From Planctobacterium sp965279005 (lineage in GTDB: Bacteria; Pseudomonadota; Gammaproteobacteria; Enterobacterales; Alteromonadaceae): 64,000 bases of DNA. The position numbers and the translations under genes are program-made. The DNA lies in the NCBI GenBank assembly GCA_965279005.1, contig CBDIHK010000024.1, forward strand, positions 124,001 to 188,000. Reading direction: 5' to 3'. Numbering within the stretch: position 1 is the first letter of the stretch; each line of letters opens with the position of its first letter. Below the pieces are notes generated by a model. The model saw only the letters and a program-made list of their open reading frames with translations. It was not told the DNA's origin and searched no databases. Positions 1 to 5,272 of the stretch are shown in pieces.

Positions 1-1122
1 GCTGGCATGGCGATACCTTATGGCCTGCTGGGCTATGCGATGTTTGCCAGCCCCGATCTATCTGAAACTGGAAAGCTAATTTATGCCTATGCTACTTACT
101 CGCTAATGATGCTGGCCTATACCGCCATCAACATCCCCTATTCGGCACTGATGGGGGTCATTTCGCCATCTTCCGAGGAAAGGGTGAAGGTAGCGAGCTA
201 TCGTTTTATGTGTGCATTTGCCGCTGCCTGGTTGATTGGTACTTTTGTGACGCCACTTAAAAACATGTTGGGAGATGGCAATGAAGTTGAGGGTTTCCGC
301 CTTACCATGGCGATATTTGCAGTTGTTTCAATCGTTTTGTTTTGGGTTTGTTTTGCAACTACCAAAGAGAGGGTAAAAAGCCCGCCTGTAGAGCAAGATA
401 CCAAAGCTGACTTGTCGGCCCTGCTAAAAAATGGTCCCTGGTTGGCATTGCTGTTCTCCGGTATTTTCGCCCTAATGAATGTGGCGGTGAAGAACGGCGC
501 TATACTCTATTACTTCAAGTACTACGTAGGTGATGATGGTACGCCGCTATTTTTGATCTTCGATAAAACAGCCGTTTTTATGTCCACCGGGTTATTTGCC
601 ATGATCCTTGGGGTTGCCATGACCAAATTCCTCACCGACAGGTTTGATAAACGGACGCTACTGATATGGCTGACAGTGTTGAGTGCCCTGACGTCTGTGT
701 CGTTCTTCTTTATTCCTCCTGATTATTATTGGACCATGCTATTGGTCAATATTGTTGGAAACCTTATCGCGGGACCCACACCTCCATTGGTATTTGCTAT
801 GTATGCTGACACCGCCGACTATGGGGAATGGAAAACGGGCCGGCGCTCCACTGCCTTGATTTATTCTGCTGGTGGCTTTGCGGCAAAAATAGGGCTCGCG
901 GTAGGCGCTGGGTTGGCAGGCTACGTATTGGCCCTGTTTGGCTTTGTGGCTAATGAAGCCCAAAGCGAAACATCCATCCTAGGCATAAAGCTCATGTTTA
1001 GTTTTTTCCCGGCGACACTGTCTACACTAGCTGGTTTGGCGATCATCCTATATCCACTTAGGGAAAAACAACGGCAAGAAATTGAACTTGAGCTGGCCGC
1101 ACGGCGGGAGCAGGTGGCTTGA
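1..1122 (+). CDS. GPH-family sugar:cation symporter (MFS), 5' end outside window
   Basis: The open frame runs in from the window edge, so the N-terminal part of the protein (roughly 80-100 residues for a family length near 450-480) is missing. What remains is a very hydrophobic polytopic membrane protein of about 373 residues. The stretch YTAINIPYSALMGVIS and the later DTADYGEWKTGRRSTALIYS region are typical of the glycoside-pentoside-hexuronide family (MelB/YicJ/XynB type), which takes up sugars or glycosides with Na+ or H+. The C-terminus is a charged cytoplasmic tail (EIELELAARREQ). The substrate cannot be read from the sequence. The upstream neighbours that would show the sugar are outside the window. 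Confidence 0.85.
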   Translation, partial: AGMAIPYGLLGYAMFASPDLSETGKLIYAYATYSLMMLAYTAINIPYSALMGVISPSSEERVKVASYRFMCAFAAAWLIGTFVTPLKNMLGDGNEVEGFRLTMAIFAVVSIVLFWVCFATTKERVKSPPVEQDTKADLSALLKNGPWLALLFSGIFALMNVAVKNGAILYYFKYYVGDDGTPLFLIFDKTAVFMSTGLFAMILGVAMTKFLTDRFDKRTLLIWLTVLSALTSVSFFFIPPDYYWTMLLVNIVGNLIAGPTPPLVFAMYADTADYGEWKTGRRSTALIYSAGGFAAKIGLAVGAGLAGYVLALFGFVANEAQSETSILGIKLMFSFFPATLSTLAGLAIILYPLREKQRQEIELELAARREQVA

Positions 1123-1186
1123 TTTAGCCTGGAGAATCGGTGTTTGAGGGAAGGCGCTGCCGGGGAATCCCACAGCGCCTGCCTTA

Positions 1187-1975
1187 TCAGTCGTTAGTTT
1201 TCACAACTAAAAATGCCGGGTCAGGTAAGTTTTCTAAGATCCAGTTTTTATAATGGATGATGCGGGTGTAATAGTCTTTTGCACCGTAAAAACCCTGTTG
1301 CCAATTAGTGGCCTCAGTGTCTTGCCACGAACTCAATCCAACAATGTGCACAGTTTCACCTTCCACAATGTAAGCGGGAGAACCGCTGTCGCCACCTCCA
1401 CACATACCTTCAAAGGGTAGGGCGCCTTTTCCTGGTTTGTCGAAAGTGAAACTTAACCACTGCCCTTCTACTTTGTCTAGTTTGTTTTGGGCAACGCGTA
1501 ATTGTAGATCGAATGTTTGCATACCAATAATGCCGTTACCCGTGTCGCCCTTGCCAGCAATCGTCACTACATCACCTACTTGGGCCTTATACCTAAACAG
1601 TGAAACCGGCGCAATGGCTTGTGCAGGCTTGGACACCTTGACCAGGGCAATATCATAGCCAACGCGTCGATCCCGCCATTTTTCATGCAGTATTACATCT
1701 AGTATTTGCAGCTTTTCTTTATTGACCTCTGCGATATCGGCGTCTTCAAAAAAGTTTGCCACATGCGCAGCGGTTAGCACCCAGCCATTGCCGATATAGG
1801 TTCCAGAGCCTACCACATAGGATTTGCCATCTTTCCGGGTGGTAAAGGTTACCAGCCCCTGGATCGCCTCAGTACGGGAAATATAGTCCTGGTCAGCTAC
1901 ATCGTGGCGTATAACGATTGCGCTGCTGGTAATGCTGTAAAAAATTCCAACAATAAATAAAAGTAGTTTTTCCAT
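1187..1975 (-). CDS. secreted trypsin-like serine protease
   Basis: A chymotrypsin-fold (S1) protease of 262 residues. I start it at the Met before a clear signal peptide (EKLLLFIVGIFYSITSSA) rather than at a Met 21 codons upstream, because that extension would bury the signal; an AGGACGG stretch lies just before this ATG. The catalytic triad is visible: His71 in TAAH, Asp108 in YDIALVK, Ser197 in GGGDSGSP. Only one Cys is obvious in the mature part, so the usual disulfides are absent. It is probably a periplasmic or secreted endopeptidase; specificity is unknown. It stands alone, divergent from the CBS-domain gene, with a double palindromic operator 70-105 bp upstream of its start. Confidence 0.85.
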   Translation of the reverse strand: MEKLLLFIVGIFYSITSSAIVIRHDVADQDYISRTEAIQGLVTFTTRKDGKSYVVGSGTYIGNGWVLTAAHVANFFEDADIAEVNKEKLQILDVILHEKWRDRRVGYDIALVKVSKPAQAIAPVSLFRYKAQVGDVVTIAGKGDTGNGIIGMQTFDLQLRVAQNKLDKVEGQWLSFTFDKPGKGALPFEGMCGGGDSGSPAYIVEGETVHIVGLSSWQDTEATNWQQGFYGAKDYYTRIIHYKNWILENLPDPAFLVVKTND

Positions 1976-2044
1976 GTCCGTCCTGTAGCTCATTGAGTTG
2001 TGTTTTGTGCAAATCGAATTAGGAGTTGCGTTTTGCAATTTGTA

Positions 2045-2080
2045 TTACATTTGTAATCCTATTGCTGATTACAAATGTAA
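2045..2080. promoter_or_regulatory. double palindromic operator, 2 x TTACA-N2-TGTAA
   Basis: Two 12-bp near-palindromes, TTACATTTGTAA (2045-2056) and TTACAAATGTAA (2069-2080), lie 24 bp apart centre to centre. They are also reverse complements of each other within a perfect 13-bp inverted repeat. They sit between the protease gene (start at 1975) and the divergent CBS gene (2294). The spacing, just over two helical turns, suits binding of two dimers of a repressor. I do not recognise the regulator. A simple hairpin is the alternative reading. Confidence 0.5.
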
Positions 2081-2293
2081 GCAAGAGGTTTTACTAGTTT
2101 GCTAACAGGCGCTCGCCAATGGCGGTAGCAGCGAACGCTTGGCTATTTAAAAAGATAAACAGGCTCTAATAAATTGTTGATTTAAATCATAATAGTATTC
2201 GTTTTTGCAACAGTGTCGCGGTGCTGGCCTTATAAGGCTTCTAGTACCTGTGTTACGATTTAGCCTCTAGAACATGTAGTGGGGATTAACGCT

Positions 2294-2731
2294 ATGACCG
2301 TTACCGTTGCAGATATTATGACGATGGACGTGGTTTCACTTTCACCTGAAAGCACCTTGCGCGACGCACACCAAATTACCCAGCGAATGGGCATCCGCCA
2401 CTTACCTGTGGTACATCCAGAACACAAAACGCTTATGGCAATTGTGACCCAAAAATCTATGATTTCAAAAGTTGTAGGCTTGCTAACCCAGCATGGTAAA
2501 GAGGGTCTGGCAGAGCAGGAGCAAAAAACCAATGTAATGGACATTGCGGTGACCGATTTTGATGCTGTGGAACCTACCCAGAGTGTTGCCAATATCGCCC
2601 CATTTTTCCTTGAAAACAAACACGGCTGCTTGCCCGTGGTGGATGAAAACCAGCACCTGGTTGGCATTATCACTTCTTCAGACTTTGTCAAGTTGGCGGT
2701 GAGGTTGTTGCGGGATAAAGAAACGGGTTAA
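2294..2731 (+). CDS. tandem CBS-domain protein
   Basis: A 145-residue soluble protein made of two CBS motifs, about residues 7-60 and 80-140. Typical sequences are ADIMTMDVVSLSPESTLRDA followed by RMGIRHLPVV, then VMDIAVTDFDAVEPTQSV and GCLPVVDENQHLVGIITSSDF. A single CBS pair forms a Bateman module that binds adenine nucleotides, so a sensory role is likely, but there is no effector domain. The start is taken at ATG 2294 (MTVTVADIM); a GTG five codons upstream is also in frame, and a GGGG stretch lies upstream. It is transcribed alone. Confidence 0.85.
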   Translation: MTVTVADIMTMDVVSLSPESTLRDAHQITQRMGIRHLPVVHPEHKTLMAIVTQKSMISKVVGLLTQHGKEGLAEQEQKTNVMDIAVTDFDAVEPTQSVANIAPFFLENKHGCLPVVDENQHLVGIITSSDFVKLAVRLLRDKETG

Positions 2732-3118
2732 TGCAAATTTGGACCTTATAAGAAATTATATTCTTGTTTTATCTGCGAGTACTAGCTAAGCCTGAATTCT
2801 TACAAACCATGTCTTCACTCCGCGCACTGAATTTCTATTGGCAAATTTGTTGGCAAGAGGCAATACGCTGGCAATAAATAATATGGCTTGTAGTCTTTGT
2901 GTCTCAGCGATCGTTGATTTGGCGCATGGTATCGCTTTTACAACTAGTAGTTGCCCTGTTTCTTTTAACACCTCCAATCGTAGGGTAACAAAAAGGTAAC
3001 TCCCTTTGTGCATACTGGATATAACTAAATTGCAAAACAAGCATAGCTGCCATTATCTACCCGTGGTGGACAACTTGTTTTTGTCGTTTATAGCCATTGC
3101 CAGGCTTTAGGAGTAGCT
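2732..3118. other. 387-bp intergenic region, no supported gene
   Basis: AT-rich spacer between the CBS gene and the quinone reductase. It holds no convincing terminator and no RNA gene that I can recognise. An 84-codon minus-strand frame at 2786-3040 has no signal peptide, domain or good ribosome site and is not accepted as a gene. The promoter of the downstream gene must lie here; an AGGAG sequence sits just before the ATG at 3119. Confidence 0.5.
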
Positions 3119-3697
3119 ATGAAAAAGAAGATTCTTGTTATTTTAGGGCACCCAAAGTCTGGTAGTTTTTGCGGTGCTTTATTCAACGCATTTGTTGCAG
3201 GTGCGGAGTCAAATGGTTCAGAAGTGCGAAAAATTAGGTTGGGCGATCTGGCATTTGATCCCGTTCTTTGGCGAGGCTACGATGAAATCCAAGAGTTAGA
3301 GCCGGATTTAGTTAGGTCGCAAGAAGATATCTTGTGGGCAGAACACATTGTCTTTGTTTATCCAAATTGGTGGGGAGCCATGCCCTCCTTATTAAAAGGG
3401 TTTGTTGATAGAGTCTTTTTGCCAGGCTTTGCTTTTAAATACAGAGAAGGCTCTCAATTGTGGGACAAGCTTCTTTCCGCTCGCACAGCACAGCTTTTGG
3501 TTACCATGGATACACCACCCTGGTATTACCGCTGGATTTTTCGAAGTCCAGGGCATAATCAGATGAAGCGCACCATCCTTGAGTTTTGCGGAATCAAAGT
3601 GAATAAGATTACAGAATTCGCTGTCATTAAAAACTCCAGTCAAGAGAAAAGAAGTAAGTGGTTAAAACATGCAGAAGAGCTTGGCAGAAAAGCTTAA
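3119..3697 (+). CDS. NAD(P)H dehydrogenase (quinone), flavodoxin-like fold
   Basis: A 192-residue protein of the NQO1/KefF/MdaB flavodoxin-like family. The N-terminus KILVILGHPKSGSFCGALF is the FMN/FAD phosphate-binding loop after the first beta strand. VFVYPNWWGAMPSLLKGFVDRVF is the family motif that packs on the isoalloxazine and forms the dimer interface. Such enzymes reduce quinones or related electrophiles with two electrons from NAD(P)H in the cytoplasm, avoiding radical semiquinones. It is a single gene with a good AGGAG site. The exact substrate is not inferable. Confidence 0.88.
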   Translation: MKKKILVILGHPKSGSFCGALFNAFVAGAESNGSEVRKIRLGDLAFDPVLWRGYDEIQELEPDLVRSQEDILWAEHIVFVYPNWWGAMPSLLKGFVDRVFLPGFAFKYREGSQLWDKLLSARTAQLLVTMDTPPWYYRWIFRSPGHNQMKRTILEFCGIKVNKITEFAVIKNSSQEKRSKWLKHAEELGRKA

Positions 3698-3873
3698 TAG
3701 CTATATTGGTCAAGTGGTTTGCGCACTCGGTAGGGTTGATTGACTAATTAATAGCATAAAATACTAGAATCAGTGTTCTTCTATGATGTGATAATGGAAC
3801 CAACCATGGAATCGTCTTTCCTCCAATCATTTTTTGTTCAGGTTCCCAGCTCTTATTGCGGATGTTCCACCTA

Positions 3874-3927
3874 GATTTGCCGGGAGCAAATCAGAACGGC
3901 TTTAGCCGGCTTGCGAAGCAAGTGGAG
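3874..3927 (+). repeat. three-hairpin element, copy E1
   Basis: Plus-strand order: stem GATTTGC (3874-3880), loop CGGGA, stem GCAAATC (3886-3892); then CGGC-TTTA-GCCG (3897-3908); then CTTGC-GAA-GCAAG (3910-3922); then TGGAG. The layout matches elements E2-E4, but the stem sequences differ and the first mini-hairpin loop is TTTA instead of GAA. E1 lies in the opposite orientation to E2 and E3. Confidence 0.55.
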
Positions 3928-3937
3928 TATAGGGATA

Positions 3938-3971
3938 TTCGACATAAAATGATCCCTCCATTTTTGTCGAA
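3938..3971. repeat. long hairpin at the distal end of the tRNA-tail repeats
   Basis: TTCGACA and TAAAATG pair with CATTTTT and GTCGAA around a loop of seven bases, giving about 13 bp with one bulge. It sits where the distal tandem unit ends and occupies the same position relative to the AAGGTTCTCATCC block as the variable stems of E2 and E3. It has no run of T on either side, so it is not a standard intrinsic terminator, but it could mark the end of the tRNA precursor transcript. Confidence 0.45.
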
Positions 3972-3974
3972 CCT

Positions 3975-4132
3975 AAGGTTCTCATCCACGGGTACGCCAA
4001 TGAAAGGTAATGCGAGATTTTGATATTGTGGGAAATGGCGCACCCGATAGGATTGATGCGCACCGTCCCTGGCGTGCCCCGCTTCGCGGCAGCCTTCGGC
4101 TGTCCAAAATGTTCCCTACATTTTGTCGAACG
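3975..4132 (-). repeat. tRNA-Arg tail repeat, distal unit (158 bp)
   Basis: The unit starts with AAGGTTCTCATCC on the plus strand. It contains at 4036-4054 a perfect copy of the last 19 nt of the tRNA-Arg gene (T-arm 3' side, acceptor and CCA), then a GC-rich block and element E2. Outside the variable stem it differs from the next unit at only 5 of 137 positions. Transcribed with the tRNA, it would give an RNA ending with a tRNA-like CCA tail at each unit. Confidence 0.8.
4079..4125 (-). repeat. three-hairpin element, copy E2
   Basis: Read on the minus strand: stem CAAAATGT, loop AGGGA, stem ACATTTTG (4125-4105); spacer GAC; AGCC-GAA-GGCT (4101-4091); G; CCGC-GAA-GCGG (4089-4079). The two mini-hairpins are identical to those of E3, while the first stem is almost completely different yet still pairs perfectly. 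Confidence 0.6.
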
Positions 4133-4292
4133 AAGGTTCTCATCCACGGGTACGCCAATGAAAGGTAGTGCGAGATTTTGATAGTGGGGGAGATGGCGCA
4201 CCCGATAGGATTGATGCGCACCGTCCCTGGCGCGCCCCGCTTCGCGGCAGCCTTCGGCTGTCCCAGTTTGTTCCAGACAAACTGGTCGAACG
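4133..4292 (-). repeat. tRNA-Arg tail repeat, proximal unit (160 bp)
   Basis: Second unit of the tandem array, with the 19-nt tRNA 3' copy at 4194-4212. It is 2 bp longer than the distal unit solely because its variable hairpin has a 9-bp instead of an 8-bp stem. A third unit begins at 4293 and runs into the intact tRNA-Arg gene, where the same 19 nt occupy 4354-4372. This arrangement resembles the E. coli tyrT locus, whose roughly 178-bp repeats also each carry a 19-bp tRNA-Tyr 3' copy. Confidence 0.8.
4237..4285 (-). repeat. three-hairpin element, copy E3
   Basis: Read on the minus strand: stem CCAGTTTGT, loop CTGGA, stem ACAAACTGG (4285-4263); spacer GAC; AGCC-GAA-GGCT (4259-4249); G; CCGC-GAA-GCGG (4247-4237). 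The first stem is 9 bp and perfect. The loop CTGGA recurs in copy E4 at the other end of the window. Confidence 0.6.
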
Positions 4293-4353
4293 AAGGTTCT
4301 CATCCACGGGTACGCCAATGAAAGGCAATGCGAGATTTTGATATTGGGGGAAA

Positions 4354-4430
4354 TGGCGCACCCGATAGGATTCGAACCTATGACCTTTGCCTCCGGAGGG
4401 CAACGCTCTATCCAGCTGAGCTACGGGTGC
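4354..4430 (-). tRNA. tRNA-Arg (anticodon CCG)
   Basis: A complete 77-nt cloverleaf including an encoded CCA. The acceptor arm GCACCCG (4430-4424) pairs with CGGGTGC next to the 3' GCCA. The D arm contains AGCTCAGCTGGATAGAGC. The anticodon arm is TTGCC-CTCCGGA-GGCAA with anticodon CCG, and the T arm contains GGTTCGAATCC. It reads CGG arginine codons. Its 3' end is repeated twice downstream in the tandem tail units. The terminal T-arm/acceptor copy lacks the rest of the cloverleaf, so those copies are not tRNAs. Confidence 0.97.
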
Positions 4431-4748
4431 TTAAATTGTGCTAATTAGTATGAAATACGAGCTACTAACTATTTTTTCTGATTAACTGCCAATTGAAACA
4501 GCTAACACAATATATATGTACTTTGTTGCCGTGATTCAATCTAAGCGGTAGTGTTCGGCCACTGCCCTGGCGACAGGCGGGATATAATACTGGGGAGGCG
4601 GGGGGCAGGCAACTAGTTTGTTGTGGCATTTTACTGAATCTGTAATAAATGTTGTCCCCTTGGTTTAAGTCGCTATAATCTAACCCATTAATTTTGCAAG
4701 GATCCCTTGGATCCGTGCCCGGTTCGCAAAATAGATTGGATACCTAAT
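4431..4748. other. 318-bp divergent region between tRNA-Arg and cytochrome c5
   Basis: This spacer must hold the minus-strand promoter of tRNA-Arg and the plus-strand promoter of the cytochrome gene. A good plus-strand candidate is listed at 4652-4679. A second TATAAT occurs at 4583-4588 without a recognisable -35. No coding or RNA gene is seen. Confidence 0.5.
4652..4679 (+). promoter_or_regulatory. putative sigma-70 promoter of cytochrome c5 gene
   Basis: TTGTCC (4652-4657) and a perfect TATAAT (4674-4679) are separated by 16 bp, about 70 bp before the ATG at 4749. The -10 is perfect and the -35 matches 4 of 6 positions. Confidence 0.5.
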
Positions 4749-5144
4749 ATGAAAAAGCTGTTGATCCTGGTTGCCTCATCATTGTTGGCTGCTTCTATGC
4801 TTAACGCCCAAGAGACTTCTGATGATGAAATCATAGAGCGTATAAAACCTGTAGGTAGTGTACATATCGCCGGTGCTGCAGCGGCATCAGCGGCAGCTGC
4901 TGGCCCCCGTTCAGGTGCTGATATATACAATACTGCTTGCATGGCGTGCCACACTGCTGGCGTGTTGGGTGCTCCTAAGCCAAATGATGCAGCCGCCTGG
5001 GCGCCGCGCATGGAGCAGGGTTTTGACACCGTATTGCAAAATGCCATCAACGGTATTAATGCAATGCCGCCAATGGGAACCTGCGGCGATTGCTCCAACG
5101 ACGATATCAAAGCCGCGATAGAGTTTATGATTGAAGGCATTTAG
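4749..5144 (+). CDS. periplasmic cytochrome c5-type monohaem protein
   Basis: A 131-residue protein with signal peptide MKKLLILVASSLLAASMLNA, an acidic helix and an Ala-rich linker (residues 42-51), then a class I cytochrome c domain. The haem motif CMACH is at residues 64-68. The distal Met ligand lies in NAMPPMG near 106-109, followed by Cys112 and Cys115, the disulfide typical of cytochrome c5. It would carry electrons in the periplasm, probably to a terminal oxidase or reductase. The start is set at the Met of the signal peptide, 14 codons inside the longest frame. It is a single gene, with a terminator just downstream. Confidence 0.9.
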   Translation: MKKLLILVASSLLAASMLNAQETSDDEIIERIKPVGSVHIAGAAAASAAAAGPRSGADIYNTACMACHTAGVLGAPKPNDAAAWAPRMEQGFDTVLQNAINGINAMPPMGTCGDCSNDDIKAAIEFMIEGI

Positions 5145-5171
5145 GCGCCATAGTCAATACAAAAATAAATA

Positions 5172-5199
5172 AAAAAGGCCGCCGAAAGGTGGCCTTTTT
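5172..5199 (+). terminator. intrinsic terminator after cytochrome c5
   Basis: AAAAAGGCCGCC, loop GAAA, then GGTGGCCTTTTT: a GC-rich stem with a GNRA-type tetraloop followed by a T run, 28 bp after the cytochrome stop. Confidence 0.9.
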
Positions 5200-5272
5200 G
5201 TTAATGATACGTTATTTTTACGTCCGTAATCTTCCCGCTAAAGCAAAACTAAAAGTATAAAGATCAGGCGAA

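Larger units (their letters stand above)
3698..4353. other. non-coding tRNA-tail repeat region
   Basis: This 656-bp stretch downstream of the minus-strand tRNA-Arg gene holds no supported protein gene. It contains two complete tandem units (from 3975 and from 4133) and the start of a third (from 4293), with start-to-start spacings of 158 and 160 bp. Two of them contain copies of the last 19 nt of the tRNA. It also holds three three-hairpin elements and an extra hairpin at 3938-3971. The individual parts are listed separately. The minus strand has repetitive open frames here, but they do not keep one frame across the repeats. Confidence 0.7.

Noticed and set aside
2786..3040. 84-codon minus-strand frame in the spacer before the quinone reductase
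   Set aside because: No ribosome site, domain or signal peptide, and no convincing amino-acid pattern.
4036..4212. Additional tRNA genes
   Set aside because: Only the last 19 nt of the cloverleaf are present in each copy; D and anticodon arms are missing.
3902..4403. Overlapping minus-strand frames of 79-138 codons with repeated peptides
   Set aside because: They are translations of the tRNA-tail repeats. The repeat lengths (158 and 160 bp) are not multiples of three, so the repeated peptide changes frame between copies, and parts read through the tRNA gene itself.
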